Of a stretch of DNA of 64,000 nucleotides, positions 1 through 8,885 are shown in pieces. Below the pieces are notes generated by a model that saw only the letters and a program-made list of their open reading frames with translations, had not been told where the DNA came from and ran no database searches. Location: positions 1 to 64,000 of the forward strand of contig NZ_NINX01000043.1 of NCBI RefSeq assembly GCF_002188635.1. The letters are read 5' to 3'. How positions within the stretch are numbered: position 1 is the stretch's first letter; every line of letters begins with the position of its first letter. The stretch comes from Pigmentiphaga sp. NML030171 (GTDB lineage: Bacteria > Pseudomonadota > Gammaproteobacteria > Burkholderiales > Burkholderiaceae_B). Position numbers and translations under genes: made by a program.

Positions 1-1199
1 GCCGGCGGCACCGGGGCTGGAGCCGGCGCCGGCATCGACGCGGCCACCGCGGGCGCCGCCTTCAAGGCGGCGGATCGCGGTGCCGGCGCGGGCGCTTCCT
101 GGGAAGCGCCCTGCGGTTCGGCCGTGAATGCCAGCATGCGCAGGCACGCCATCACGAACCCGGCGTATTCGTCGGGCGCCAACGCAAGCTCTGCGCGGCT
201 GTGCACGGCGATGGAATAGAACAGCTGGATCTCGTCGGCGGAAAATTCCCCGGCCAGCCGCTGGATGTCCGGCGCCAGCGGATCCTCTTCCGACACCGCG
301 CCCGGCACGCGCTGGGCCATGCCCATGCGCGACAGCATCACGGCCAGGTCGGCCAGCGCCCCGGCATACGACAGGCTGCGCGCCGCCAGCTCGTCGGCCA
401 CGCCCACCACCCCGACGCCGTCCGCCGCGCGGATCGCGTCGAGCAGGCGCACCAGGTGGCGCTGGTCGATCGTGCCCAGCATGCCGCGCACGGCCTCTTC
501 CGACAGGTTGCCGGCGCTGTAGGCGATGGCCTGGTCGGTCAGCGACAAGGCATCCCGCATGGAACCGCGCGCCGCCTGGCCGATCAGGCGCAGGGCCGGG
601 ATCTCGAACGGCAATTGTTCATGCGCCAGCACGTGCTCGAGGTGGCCGACGATGGCCTCCGGCGGCATCTGCTTGAGGTTGAACTGCAGGCAGCGGCTCA
701 GCACCGTGACGGGGATCTTCTGCGGATCGGTGGTGGCCAGGATGAACTTGACGTGGGGCGGCGGCTCTTCCAGCGTCTTGAGCATGGCGTTGAACGCATG
801 CCCGGTCAGCATGTGCACTTCGTCGATCATGTAGACCTTGAAGCGGCCGGAGGTGGGCGAATAGACCGCCTGCTCGAGCAGCTGCGTCATCTCGTCCACG
901 CCCCGATTCGACGCGGCGTCGAGCTCGAGGTAGTCGACGAAGCGGCCGGCATCGATCTCGGTGCACGCCCGGCACTGGCCGCACGGCGTGGCCGTGATCC
1001 CGGTCTCGCAATTGAGCGATTTGGCCAGGATGCGCGACAGCGTGGTCTTGCCCACCCCGCGCGTGCCCGTGAACAGCCAGGCGTGATGCAGGCGCTGCGT
1101 GGAAAGCGCGTGCGTCAGCGCACGCACCACGTGTTCTTGTCCGACCAGCGTATCGAATGAACGCGGCCGCCATTTACGAGCCAGCACCAGATATGTCAT
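1..1199 (-). CDS. dnaX: DNA polymerase III subunit gamma/tau, 3' end outside window
   Basis: Clamp-loader subunit of the replicative DNA polymerase. The gene enters from the left edge on the minus strand and begins at the ATG at 1199-1197 (MTYLVLARKWRP). The Walker A motif GTRGVGKTT lies near residue 45. It is followed by a zinc-finger cysteine set (C-x8-C-x2-C-x2-C form), the Walker B region YMIDEVHML, and the sensor/SRC segment LSRCLQFNLK. After about 360 residues the protein becomes an Ala/Pro-rich linker, which continues past base 1, so the tau-specific C-terminus is not visible. Directly upstream lies a copy of the intergenic repeat, then the ffs gene on the other strand. Family identity is certain; only the length is unknown. 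Confidence 0.97.
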   Translation of the reverse strand, partial: MTYLVLARKWRPRSFDTLVGQEHVVRALTHALSTQRLHHAWLFTGTRGVGKTTLSRILAKSLNCETGITATPCGQCRACTEIDAGRFVDYLELDAASNRGVDEMTQLLEQAVYSPTSGRFKVYMIDEVHMLTGHAFNAMLKTLEEPPPHVKFILATTDPQKIPVTVLSRCLQFNLKQMPPEAIVGHLEHVLAHEQLPFEIPALRLIGQAARGSMRDALSLTDQAIAYSAGNLSEEAVRGMLGTIDQRHLVRLLDAIRAADGVGVVGVADELAARSLSYAGALADLAVMLSRMGMAQRVPGAVSEEDPLAPDIQRLAGEFSADEIQLFYSIAVHSRAELALAPDEYAGFVMACLRMLAFTAEPQGASQEAPAPAPRSAALKAAPAVAASMPAPAPAPVPP

Positions 1200-1212
1200 G
1201 AAGGATATTGTA

Positions 1213-1328
1213 CCCCCCTACGCCCTTCGGGCGATGGGGAAACCCACCCCCTACGCGCTGACGCGCGCCCCCTCAAGGGGGCGATGCGGGTGGACCGGCA
1301 AAGCCGGATCCACCGCATCCTGGGCCTA
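1213..1328 (-). repeat. Intergenic GC-rich repeat, copy 1 (reverse orientation)
   Basis: First copy of a structured repeat found seven times in the window. It contains CCCCCCTACG next to the dnaX start, a GCGCTGACGCGC mini-hairpin, a CCCCCTCAAGGGGG hairpin, and a long imperfect stem (GATGCGGGTGGACCGGC pairing with GCCGGATCCACCGCATC). It faces copy 2 at 1409-1490, so the pair forms a large inverted repeat around the core at about 1360-1408. No coding potential is evident. Confidence 0.85.
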
Positions 1329-1408
1329 ACCCCTTTGCCCTGATTTTGGGGCACCCATTTACCGCTGCTGCCAGCGAAGCACCGGTGCCCCAACCCAAGA
1401 AACCGGCC

Positions 1409-1490
1409 CTAGACCCAGGGCACAGCGGATCCGGCTTTGCCGGTCCGCCAGTGCCGCCCCCTGGGGGGCGCCCGAAGGGCGTAGGGGGGG
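1409..1490 (+). repeat. Intergenic GC-rich repeat, copy 2 (forward orientation)
   Basis: Forward copy beginning CTAGACCCAGG and ending in a run of seven G. The G-run stops three bases before the TATAAT of the ffs promoter, so the repeat occupies the place of the -35 region. The preceding core (about 1360-1408, with CCAGCGAAGCAC and AACCCAAGAAAC) recurs at about 60863-60916 in the other composite palindrome. Confidence 0.85.
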
Positions 1491-1493
1491 TGC

Positions 1494-1499
1494 TATAAT
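1494..1499 (+). promoter_or_regulatory. ffs promoter -10 box
   Basis: A perfect TATAAT lies seven bases before the predicted 5' end of the 4.5S RNA. No TTGACA-like -35 exists at the right distance; that position (about 1471-1476) lies inside the repeat's CCCGAAGGGC segment. Confidence 0.75.
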
Positions 1500-1506
1500 T
1501 CTTATT

Positions 1507-1604
1507 GGCGGGCCCCTTCGCATGGCGGAGCGGTGAACCTGGTCAGGTCGGGAACGAAGCAGCCATAGCTGTAAACCGTCAGTGCCGAAGTCAGGCTCGC
1601 CACC
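1507..1604 (+). ncRNA. ffs: 4.5S signal recognition particle RNA, bacterial small type
   Basis: RNA component of the SRP, which binds Ffh and targets nascent membrane proteins. The conserved apical domain is visible as GGTCAGGTCGGGAACGAAGC followed by AGCC. The 5' end GGCGGGCC pairs (with G-U pairs) with GGCTCGCC near 1594-1602, closing a single hairpin of about 98 nt, normal for the small bacterial type. A TATAAT box sits just upstream. The dnaX-proximal position is common in proteobacteria. The ends are estimated from the terminal pairing. Confidence 0.93.
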
Positions 1605-1925
1605 CAATTCCCTTGTCCTGGGCTCTAAAAACCACACTAGCCGGACAGGCTCTTGGAAAAACCGCTTTTTTGCGGTTACCATTGGTTTATCTCGGGCTCT
1701 ACGCCGACCGATTCCGGCGCCTACCTGCCCCGCTCCCCTCGCGTTTCGCGCTTCCCACGCATCGCCCAGGGGTACTCCCGTCAGGATCCGCGCATATAAA
1801 AAAATTCCCCTCAGGGGTCTGGAATCCAAGCACACGCGCCCACATATATCTATCGAATCACATACCCGTTTACCGCGCACTGCACCACTCTTCCCGCGCT
1901 TTGCGCACACCTCAGAAGGAAAACC
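1605..1925. other. Gene-free region between ffs and trxA
   Basis: No credible gene is seen in these 321 bases. A small hairpin AACCGC-N6-GCGGTT (1660-1677) has a T-rich loop rather than a following T-tract, so it is only a weak terminator candidate for ffs. The stretch from about 1795 to 1920 is less GC-rich than its surroundings and probably carries the trxA promoter and leader. AGAAGGAAAACC just before 1926 supplies a ribosome-binding site. Confidence 0.6.
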
Positions 1926-2252
1926 ATGAGCGACGCGATCAAGCACGTGAGCGACTCCAGCTTCGATGCCGACGTACTTCAAGCCAATGAGCCTGTCCTG
2001 GTCGATTACTGGGCAGAATGGTGCGGTCCCTGCAAGATGATCGCCCCCATCCTGGAAGAGGCCGCCTCCCAGTACAAGGGCAAGCTGACGGTCGCCAAGC
2101 TGAACGTCGACGACAACAACGCCACGGCCGCCAAGTACGGCATCCGCGGCATTCCGACCCTGATGCTGTTCAAGAACGGCCAGGTCGTGGCCACCAAGGT
2201 GGGCGCGCTGTCCAAGTCGCAGCTCACCGCCTTCCTGGACAGCTCGCTGTAA
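1926..2252 (+). CDS. trxA: Thioredoxin 1
   Basis: Small cytoplasmic dithiol-disulfide oxidoreductase that donates electrons to ribonucleotide reductase, methionine sulfoxide reductases and other targets. The 108-residue protein has the exact family length. It carries the active-site motif [10 protein letters not shown] near residues 29-38, the following helix region, and the cis-proline segment [12 protein letters not shown] near residue 75. An AAGGAAAACC ribosome-binding site precedes the ATG. A hairpin terminator follows. The gene order trxA-rho is widespread in beta- and gammaproteobacteria. Confidence 0.98.
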   Translation: MSDAIKHVSDSSFDADVLQANEPVLVDYWAEWCGPCKMIAPILEEAASQYKGKLTVAKLNVDDNNATAAKYGIRGIPTLMLFKNGQVVATKVGALSKSQLTAFLDSSL

Positions 2253-2268
2253 GCAGGTAGCACGACAC

Positions 2269-2292
2269 GGACCGGCCCAGAGCCGGTCCTTT
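2269..2292 (+). terminator. Terminator after trxA
   Basis: GGACCGGC pairs with GCCGGTCC across a short loop and is followed by TTTCC. The T-tract is weak, so termination may be partial and allow read-through into rho. Confidence 0.6.
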
Positions 2293-2447
2293 CCGATCAA
2301 CCTTTACCACGCCCTCTCCTTGCGCACCGGCGGCGCGCCCCGGCCTCGGGATCCAGCCCTCCGCCCCAAGAGCACCAGACTCCCTGCGCAAAGTCCTCCC
2401 ACGAGGACGTGTCACCACCAAGAACTCCCCCCGGAGCTTTACCCGAG

Positions 2448-3704
2448 ATGCATCTCAATGAACTGAAGGCGCTGCACGTTTCGCAACTGCTGGAAATGGC
2501 CGCCACGCTCGAGATCGAGAATGCCAGCCGCCTGCGCAAGCAGGAGCTGATGTTTGCCATCATGAAGCGGCGCGCCAAGCAGGGCGAGCCAATCTTCGGC
2601 GATGGCGTACTGGAAGTGCTGCCCGACGGTTTCGGCTTCCTGCGTTCGCCCGAAACGTCCTACCTCGCCAGCACCGACGATATCTACATATCGCCTTCCC
2701 AGATCCGGCGCTTCAACCTGCATACCGGCGACTCCATCGAGGGCGAGGTCCGCACTCCCAAGGACGGCGAACGCTACTTCGCCCTGGTGAAGGTGGACAA
2801 GGTCAACGGCCAGGCGCCCGAGACCATGAAGCACCGCATCATGTTCGAGAACCTGACGCCGCTGCATCCGAACAAGCCGCTGCGCCTCGAACGCGACATC
2901 AAGAGCGAAGAAAACCTGACCGGCCGGATCATGGACATCTTCGCCCCCATCGGCAAGGGCCAGCGCGGCCTGCTGGTGGCAAGCCCGAAATCGGGCAAGA
3001 CGGTGATGATGCAGCACATCGCGCATGCCATCACCGCCAACCATCCCGACGTCACGATGATCGTCCTGATGATCGACGAACGTCCGGAAGAAGTGACCGA
3101 AATGCAGCGCTCGGTGCGCGGCGAAGTGGTCGCCTCCACCTTCGACGAACCCGCCACCCGCCACGTGCAGGTGGCCGAGATGGTCATCGAGAAGGCCAAG
3201 CGCCTGGTCGAGCTCAAGCACGACGTCGTCATCCTGCTCGACTCCATCACCCGCCTGGCCCGCGCCTACAACACCGTGGTGCCCGCCTCCGGCAAGGTCC
3301 TGACCGGCGGCGTCGACGCCAACGCCCTGCAGCGGCCCAAGCGCTTCTTCGGCGCGGCCCGCAACATCGAGGAAGGCGGCTCGCTCACCATCATCGGCAC
3401 CGCCCTGATCGAAACGGGCAGCCGCATGGACGACGTGATCTACGAAGAGTTCAAGGGCACCGGCAACAGCGAAGTCCACCTGGAACGCCGCCTGGCCGAG
3501 AAGCGCGTCTACCCCGCCATCAACCTGAACAAGTCCGGCACCCGCCGCGAAGAGCTGCTGATCAAGCCGGACGTGCTGCAGAAGGTGTGGGTGCTGCGCA
3601 AGTTCATCTTCGACATGGACGAGATCCAGTCCATGGAATTCATCCTGGACAAGATGCGCTCGACGAAGAACAACGCCGAGTTCTTCGACATGATGAAAAA
3701 ATAG
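2448..3704 (+). CDS. rho: Transcription termination factor Rho
   Basis: Hexameric RNA-dependent ATPase and helicase that terminates untranslated transcripts. The start at 2448 ([12 protein letters not shown]) is chosen because it matches the family N-terminus and has GGAG about 11 bases upstream; an in-frame ATG at 2409 would add 13 atypical residues. The 418-residue product matches the usual length. It has the N-terminal Rho domain, an RNA-binding cold-shock-like segment (GFGFLRSPE), the Walker A motif [10 protein letters not shown], the Walker B region [17 protein letters not shown], and the Q-loop/R-loop segment. The stop codon is followed one base later by a repeat copy. Confidence 0.98.
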   Translation: MHLNELKALHVSQLLEMAATLEIENASRLRKQELMFAIMKRRAKQGEPIFGDGVLEVLPDGFGFLRSPETSYLASTDDIYISPSQIRRFNLHTGDSIEGEVRTPKDGERYFALVKVDKVNGQAPETMKHRIMFENLTPLHPNKPLRLERDIKSEENLTGRIMDIFAPIGKGQRGLLVASPKSGKTVMMQHIAHAITANHPDVTMIVLMIDERPEEVTEMQRSVRGEVVASTFDEPATRHVQVAEMVIEKAKRLVELKHDVVILLDSITRLARAYNTVVPASGKVLTGGVDANALQRPKRFFGAARNIEEGGSLTIIGTALIETGSRMDDVIYEEFKGTGNSEVHLERRLAEKRVYPAINLNKSGTRREELLIKPDVLQKVWVLRKFIFDMDEIQSMEFILDKMRSTKNNAEFFDMMKK

Positions 3705-3862
3705 GTCCCCCCTACGCGCTTCGCGCGCCCAGTATGGTGAGCCCCCAGCCGCTACGCGGCAGCCCCCCGAGGGGGCCGGGACCCGCCTTGGGGCGGCCCG
3801 GCGCCGGGTCCCGGGGGGCGATGCGGGTGGCCGGCGGAGCCGGATCCACCGCATCCTGGGGT
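3705..3862 (-). repeat. Intergenic GC-rich repeat, copy 3, abutting the rho stop
   Basis: The CCCCCCTACGCGC end begins two bases after the rho stop. The copy carries the CGCGCTTCGCGCG mini-hairpin, an extra insertion of about 60 bases rich in GGGCCGG/CCGGCCC stems (about 3740-3818), and the terminal GATGCGGGTGG...CCACCGCATCC stem. It could serve as a terminator or a 3'-end stabiliser for the rho message; no T-tract is present. Confidence 0.8.
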
Positions 3863-3979
3863 ACTACCAGGCTGGTGGGGCGTGGCGTTCTTGCATGCCG
3901 CCATCTCCCCCACCTCACTTCCGCCTTCCCCCACGTTTTCTGCCCTCCTTGCTCTCTTCCCGGCCAACTTCCGCCGGAG

Positions 3980-4212
3980 GCCGTCTCCTGGGCGGGCGCA
4001 GCCCCGTGGGCGCATTGGAGCCGCCGGTGTCGGCACGGTTGGCGGGGAAGCAAGGGCGCAGCTGTTTGAGCACGGCTTTCGGGGTAGCCCAGTGGGCTAC
4101 CCCGGTGCGAGTTCTGCGCCCGCCCCGCCAACCGTGCCGACACCGGGTAGTCCCGGCAACGCCGGGACCGGCTCCGTTGCGCCCACGGGGCTGCGCCCGC
4201 CCAGGAGACGGC
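3980..4212. repeat. 233-bp complex inverted repeat between rho and rpmE
   Basis: The outer arms 3980-4014 and 4178-4212 are perfect 35-base inverted copies (starting GCCGTCTCCTGGGCGGGCGC). A second pair, 4024-4047 and 4123-4146, is a perfect 24-base inverted match. A third pair is GGGCGCAG (4054) and CTGCGCCC (4114). The centre, 4081-4103, is a 10-bp hairpin with a three-base loop (GGGGTAGCCC, GGGCTACCCC). An extra hairpin TCCCGGC-AAC-GCCGGGA sits at 4151-4167, in the right arm only. No open reading frame looks real here. It resembles a REP/BIME-type or mini-transposon element of a different family from the other repeats. Confidence 0.9.
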
Positions 4213-4282
4213 CGGATAAAGAACCCGATCGCCTCGTCAAGCGATGCCTTTGAAGCGCAAAACGCCCAAAACATCGTACTGA

Positions 4283-4311
4283 TTGCACAAATCCGGGAAT
4301 CCCGCGATAAT
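4283..4311 (+). promoter_or_regulatory. Sigma-70 promoter for rpmE
   Basis: TTGCAC (4283-4288), a 17-base spacer, and GATAAT (4306-4311). Transcription would start near 4318 and give a leader of about 150 nt before the L31 start codon, long enough for regulation, though no known leader fold was recognised. Confidence 0.65.
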
Positions 4312-4470
4312 TTACGGCTTAGCTCTAGAAATTGGGCACGTTGTCGGGCCGGCGCTCCGTCCAGCAGTAAACACACGGAAGCCGCCATAAAGGAACCCCC
4401 CCTGGGGAAAACCGCCCCCAAGGCGCAAACCTTCGTCCGGCTGGCGACCCGCATACTCCCAAGGAAGACC

Positions 4471-4737
4471 ATGAAAGAAGGCATCCACCCCGAATACCGC
4501 GACGTCGTGTTCCAGGATCTGCAGACCGGCAACAAGTTCATTACCCGCTCGACCCTGAACACGCGCGAAACCATCGAACTCGATGGCAAGACCTACCCGC
4601 TGTTCAAGTGCGACGTGACCTCGGAATCGCACCCCTTCTACACCGGCGCGCAAACCCGCATCGTGGAAACCGGCCGCGTCGAGAAGTTCCGCGCCCGTTT
4701 CGCCCGCACCACCGGCGCCGGCAAGACGTCCGCCTGA
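4471..4737 (+). CDS. rpmE2: 50S ribosomal protein L31, type B
   Basis: Large-subunit ribosomal protein. The 88-residue product starts [16 protein letters not shown], the type-B signature, and lacks the paired CxxC zinc ligands of type-A L31; a single Cys is seen in [10 protein letters not shown]. Type-B forms are zinc-independent and in several bacteria are used under zinc shortage. AAGGAAGACC precedes the ATG. A strong terminator follows. No Zur-like palindrome was recognised in the leader, so a zinc response is not supported here, and this may be the only L31. Confidence 0.94.
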   Translation: MKEGIHPEYRDVVFQDLQTGNKFITRSTLNTRETIELDGKTYPLFKCDVTSESHPFYTGAQTRIVETGRVEKFRARFARTTGAGKTSA

Positions 4738-4758
4738 CGGCACCGTCCGCGCACCCAG

Positions 4759-4785
4759 AAGGCAGCCTGCGGGCTGCCTTTTTTC
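4759..4785 (+). terminator. Rho-independent terminator after L31
   Basis: AAGGCAGCC and GGCTGCCTT form a 9-bp stem with a short loop, followed by a run of T and then CTGCG. This is the best canonical terminator on the plus strand of the window. Confidence 0.9.
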
Positions 4786-4949
4786 TGCGCCCTGCTTGCG
4801 CTCGCCCGGCCGGGGTTCATGGCGCGGGAATCCGCCCGCCGCTGCAATTGCTTGCAATCCGGCTTCGCATTCCGCCATTTTTTGCGTGTCGCGGCCTGCC
4901 GGGACACTAGAATCCGTCTTGTCGCCTGTTAGGTAATCCCAGCGGTTCG

Positions 4950-6752
4950 ATGCCTCACCGATTCCCGTCGCCCTTCCATACGTCCATCCTGCCGCCCACC
5001 CCCGCGCGGCTGACCGCGCTCGCGGCAACCAAGCTGCCGCGCTGGGGCCTGCTGGCCCTGTGCCTGTTGTACATCGTGACCGGCCTGGTCATGCGCGAAC
5101 CCTGGAAGAGCGAAGACGTCATCGGCCTGGCGCAGATGTGGTCCGCCTACGATGGCGGCTGGGCGCAATGGCTGGCGCCCGAGGCGGCCGGCGTGGCGGT
5201 GTCGCAGGAAGGCCCCCTGGCGACGTGGGTGGGCGCGCTGTGCATGGCCGTCTTCTCGCCGCTGCTGGGGCACATCCTGGCGGCGCGCGTCCCCAACCTC
5301 ATCTGGTTCGGCATCGCCAGCACCAGCCTCTGGTACGGCGCCTACCTGCTGGGCCGGCGAGCCGAGGCCCAGCCGCTGGCGCTGCCCTTTGGCGGCCAGC
5401 CCGAACCGCGCGACTACGGCCGCATGCTGGCCGACGCCGCGCTGCTCCTGCTGCTGGCCACCCTGGGCATATTGTGGCGGTCCCACGAGACCTCCGCCGA
5501 GCCGGCCGCGCTCGCCTTCCACGCGCTCGCCTTCTATTCCCTCGCGCGGATGCTCGACCATCCCCGCTCCGGCGCGCTGACGCTGGGGCTTGCGCTGGGC
5601 GGCGCATTCCTGGCGCGAGGCTTCCCCGCCGTCATGCCGCAATTGCTGGCCGTCGCGGTCCTGGCCGGCACCAGCCCGGCGCTGCGGCCCGCCGTGCGCT
5701 GGATCGCGCTGCTGAGCCTGCCGCTGGGCCTGGCGCTGTCGCTGGCCTGGTGGATCGCCACCGCGCAGCTCCACCCCTATTGGATGAGCGGCTGGTGGCA
5801 CTGGAACGCCAGCGTGTTCGGGATGCTGACCCCGCGCGGACTGTCGGACGCGCTGCGCAACATGCCGTGGTTCCTGTGGCCCACCGGACCGCTCGCGCTG
5901 CTCGCGCTCTGGCGGTGGCGTGGATACCTGCTCTCGCCCCACGTGCAGATCCCGGCAGCGCTGATGCTGGCGGGCCTGGCCATGCTGCTCGCCACCCGCG
6001 AGCCGGTCGATGCGGAATACCTGGCGCTGGTCATCCCCTGCGCGATGCTGGGCGCACTCGCGCTGCCCACGCTGCGGCGGGGCCTGATCAACGCCCTGGA
6101 CTGGTTTGCCGTCATGGTGTTCTCGGCAACCGCCTGCGTGGTCTGGATGGGATGGATCGCCATCATGACCGGCGTACCGCCCAAGATCGCCCGCAACATC
6201 GCCCGCCAGACCCCGGGCTTCGACGCCGATTTCTCGCTGTTCGCCTTCACCGCCGCGGTCGCGGCCAGCCTGGCCTGGATCGCGCTGATCATCTGGCGCT
6301 TCCGCTCGCGCCCCACCGGGCTGTGGCGCGGAACGGTGCTGTCGGCGGGCGGCGTGGTCGCGTGCTGGCTGCTGATCATGACGTTGTGGCTGCCCTCGAT
6401 CAACTACAACAAGAGCTACCGCGAGGTCTCGAACGGCATGGCGCATGCCCTGGCCGCCGAGCGGGTCCGCACGGGCCGGCAGGAATGCGTGCGCAGCTCG
6501 GGCCTGGGGCTGTCGCAGCGCGCCTCGTTCGCGGTCTTCGACAACCTGCGCTTCGAGCTGTCCGGCGACTGCCCCCTCGTCCTGCTGCAAGGCAACGCCA
6601 GCGTACTGCGCAACGTGCTCCAGCGCGGCGAGTACGCCGGCAGCCGCGTGCTGTGGGAAGGCACCCGGGCGGCGGAATTCCGCCGCGCGCCCCAGTTCCG
6701 CGAGTATTTCATCCTGCTGCGCCCGGCCCCGGCCGGGCGTCCCGCCTCGTGA
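4950..6752 (+). CDS. ArnT-like GT-C fold membrane glycosyltransferase
   Basis: A 600-residue inner-membrane protein with roughly a dozen hydrophobic segments. After the first membrane segment the loop contains REPWKSED, resembling the acidic catalytic loop of GT-C enzymes (ArnT/PMT families), which move sugars from polyprenyl-phosphate donors to lipid A or proteins on the periplasmic side. The C-terminal 120 residues form a soluble domain with several Cys (RQECVRSS, SGDCPLVLL). The stop overlaps the next gene's GTG (GTGA), so the two are translationally coupled. Acceptor and donor cannot be inferred. Family call is good, specific function unknown. Confidence 0.8.
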   Translation: MPHRFPSPFHTSILPPTPARLTALAATKLPRWGLLALCLLYIVTGLVMREPWKSEDVIGLAQMWSAYDGGWAQWLAPEAAGVAVSQEGPLATWVGALCMAVFSPLLGHILAARVPNLIWFGIASTSLWYGAYLLGRRAEAQPLALPFGGQPEPRDYGRMLADAALLLLLATLGILWRSHETSAEPAALAFHALAFYSLARMLDHPRSGALTLGLALGGAFLARGFPAVMPQLLAVAVLAGTSPALRPAVRWIALLSLPLGLALSLAWWIATAQLHPYWMSGWWHWNASVFGMLTPRGLSDALRNMPWFLWPTGPLALLALWRWRGYLLSPHVQIPAALMLAGLAMLLATREPVDAEYLALVIPCAMLGALALPTLRRGLINALDWFAVMVFSATACVVWMGWIAIMTGVPPKIARNIARQTPGFDADFSLFAFTAAVAASLAWIALIIWRFRSRPTGLWRGTVLSAGGVVACWLLIMTLWLPSINYNKSYREVSNGMAHALAAERVRTGRQECVRSSGLGLSQRASFAVFDNLRFELSGDCPLVLLQGNASVLRNVLQRGEYAGSRVLWEGTRAAEFRRAPQFREYFILLRPAPAGRPAS

Positions 6753-8179
6753 GCGAAGCCGGGCTCGCGCTCCCATCCGGCTGGGGCGCGACCCTGCGCC
6801 GCATCCTGCAACAGGGCTGGCCGGTCCTGGTCGGCCAGTGGGCCAGCATGGCCTTCGGCGTGCTCGATACCGCGATGACGGGCCATGCCTCGCCCGTGGC
6901 ACTGGCCGCCATGGCGCTGGCGGTGTCCATCTACGTCACCGTGTTCATCGGCCTGACCGGCGTGCTGCACGCGCTGATTCCCATCGCCGCCCAGCACTTC
7001 GGCGGCCGCAGGCTGGCCGAGATCGGCCGCGCCTGGGGGCAGGCGGTCTGGCTGTCGCTGGGCCTGTCGGTGGTGGGCGGACTGGCGATGCTGTTTCCCG
7101 ATACCTGGCTGGCGATGTCCGGAGACGTGGACCCTGCCGTGCGCGCCCAGGTACGCGGCTACCTGGCCATGCTGATCGTCGCCCTGCCCGCCGCGCTGGT
7201 CTTCCGCACCGTCTACGCTCTGAACACCGCGGTATCGCGGCCCAAGGTCGTGATGATGATCAACATTGCCGGCATCGGGTTCAAGGCGCTGTTCAACTGG
7301 CTCTTCATCTACGGCAAGTTCGGCCTGCCCGCGCTGGGCGCGGTGGGGGCGGGACTGTCCACCGCCCTCGTCTTCTGGATAAGCGTGGGCCTGAGCGCCC
7401 TCGTCCTGCGCCGCGACCCGTTCTACCGGCAATTCGGCCTGCGCATCGGCCGTCCGGACAGAAAGACGCTGGGAGAGCTCCTGCGGCTGGGCCTGCCCAT
7501 GGGCGGCTCGTACCTGATCGAGGTCACGTCCTTCACGTTCATGGCGCTGCTGGTGGCGCGCGAGGGCGTCTACGCCACCGGCGGACACCAGATCATGGCC
7601 AACCTGGTCGCCCTGTGCTTCATGATGCCGCTGGCGCTGGGGGTGTCGACCGGCGCGCTCACGGCGCAGGCCATCGGCTCGGGAGATCCGCTGCGCGCAC
7701 GGCGCACGGGCGCGGCCGGACTGATGATCAGCACCACGGGCGCGCTGCTGACGATCGCGGCCGTGATGCTGGCGCGCGGCCCCATCGTCCAGGCCTACAC
7801 CAGCGATGCGCAGGTCGCCGTGGTGGCGCTGGGGTTGCTGGGCATGCTGGCCTTCTTCCACCTGTTCGATTCGCTGCAGTGCATGACCAGCTACCTGCTG
7901 CGCGCCTACAAGATGGCGGTCGGCCCCATGCTGATCCAGGCCGGCGCGCTGTGGGGCATCGGCCTGCTGGGAGGATGGTGGCTGGCATTCGGTCCGGGCG
8001 CCGGCGCGCTGCGCGGCGTGGTCGGGATGCTGATGCCCGGCGCGCCCACGGGCGCCGGGACCATGTGGTTGATGGCGACCTTCAGCATGGCGGTTTCGTC
8101 GCTCATGCTGCAATACGTCTACTGGCGGGTGGCCGCCCGGCGTCCGGCCACTCCCGCGGTGCCGCAGCCCAGGGCCTAG
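6749..8179 (+). CDS. MATE family efflux transporter
   Basis: A 476-residue inner-membrane antiporter expected to use Na+ or H+ gradients to expel organic cations or drugs. The GTG at 6749 overlaps the preceding stop by four bases and gives an N-terminus ([12 protein letters not shown]) just before the first MATE segment ([23 protein letters not shown]). Two repeated six-helix halves are visible; the second begins near [15 protein letters not shown]. The length is typical of NorM/MATE. Its stop overlaps the stop of the convergent orn gene. Coupling to a GT-C transferase is unusual for a drug pump and may hint at a lipid-linked role, but that is speculative. Confidence 0.92.
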   Translation: MSEAGLALPSGWGATLRRILQQGWPVLVGQWASMAFGVLDTAMTGHASPVALAAMALAVSIYVTVFIGLTGVLHALIPIAAQHFGGRRLAEIGRAWGQAVWLSLGLSVVGGLAMLFPDTWLAMSGDVDPAVRAQVRGYLAMLIVALPAALVFRTVYALNTAVSRPKVVMMINIAGIGFKALFNWLFIYGKFGLPALGAVGAGLSTALVFWISVGLSALVLRRDPFYRQFGLRIGRPDRKTLGELLRLGLPMGGSYLIEVTSFTFMALLVAREGVYATGGHQIMANLVALCFMMPLALGVSTGALTAQAIGSGDPLRARRTGAAGLMISTTGALLTIAAVMLARGPIVQAYTSDAQVAVVALGLLGMLAFFHLFDSLQCMTSYLLRAYKMAVGPMLIQAGALWGIGLLGGWWLAFGPGAGALRGVVGMLMPGAPTGAGTMWLMATFSMAVSSLMLQYVYWRVAARRPATPAVPQPRA

Positions 8180-8721
8180 ACGCGCAGGAAGTGCTCGCGG
8201 TAGTACTTGAGTTCGTCGATGGACTCGTAGATGTCGGCCAGCGCCTCATGCCGGCTTTTCTTCTCGAACCCCTTGTAGATCTCGGGCTTCCAGCGGCGGC
8301 AGAGCTCTTTCAGCGTGCTGACGTCCAGGTTGCGATAGTGGAAGAACGCCTCGAGCCGCGGCATGTAGCGGACCATGAAGCGGCGGTCCTGGCTGATGGT
8401 GTTGCCGCACAGGGGCGACTTGCCAGCCGGCACGTACTGGCCCAGGAACGCCAGCAGCTCGTCCTCGGCCTGGGCTTCGGTCAACGAGGAAGCCCTTACT
8501 TTGTCGATCAGCCCGCTGCGCCCATGGGTGGCCTTGTTCCAGTTGTCCATGCCGTCGAGCAGTTCGTCGGACTGGTGCAGGACCAGGACCGGCCCTTCGG
8601 CCACCACTTCGAGCTGGGCGTCGGTCACGACCACCGCGACTTCGATGATCCGTTCCTTTTCCGGATCCAGGCCCGTCATTTCCATGTCGAGCCAAACCAG
8701 GTGATTTTCGTTCAACGCCAT
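8176..8721 (-). CDS. orn: Oligoribonuclease
   Basis: DEDDh-family 3'-5' exonuclease that finishes RNA decay by degrading two- to five-nucleotide fragments, including pGpG from c-di-GMP. The start at 8721 ([17 protein letters not shown]) gives 181 residues, the family norm; the frame stays open 27 codons upstream but those residues are not family-like. Catalytic D/E are in [12 protein letters not shown], and the C-terminal H/D motif is in [18 protein letters not shown]. It converges on the MATE gene, with overlapping stops, and is divergent from the M48 peptidase gene. Confidence 0.97.
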   Translation of the reverse strand: MALNENHLVWLDMEMTGLDPEKERIIEVAVVVTDAQLEVVAEGPVLVLHQSDELLDGMDNWNKATHGRSGLIDKVRASSLTEAQAEDELLAFLGQYVPAGKSPLCGNTISQDRRFMVRYMPRLEAFFHYRNLDVSTLKELCRRWKPEIYKGFEKKSRHEALADIYESIDELKYYREHFLRV

Positions 8722-8885
8722 ATAATCGGTGCTCCGGAACCATGCATGATCGCGCGCGCGGCGCCAGGACGGCGGCGCGGGCACAAATGGCAATTTTCTC
8801 ACAGGCTGGCGCCTCCTCTTTCCGAACCCGCACCGGGGTCCGTCGGGGCTTGTGCGTACGCCCCCCCTGACTACGAGCCGTCATT

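Noticed and set aside
1655-1680. A terminator for ffs
   Set aside because: The hairpin has its T-run in the loop and not after the stem.
2409-2447. An upstream ATG for rho adding 13 residues
   Set aside because: The MHLNEL start at 2448 has a ribosome-binding site and matches the family.
3712-4253. Several proline/arginine-rich frames between rho and rpmE
   Set aside because: All lie within the repeats and palindrome and have no family features.
5060-6748. Apparent N-terminal extension of the MATE protein to over 1000 residues
   Set aside because: The added part is an out-of-frame reading of the GT-C gene; the GTG at 6749 overlapping its stop is the natural start.
8722-8802. A 27-residue N-terminal extension of orn
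   Set aside because: Family proteins begin at the [12 protein letters not shown] segment; the extension is not conserved in form.
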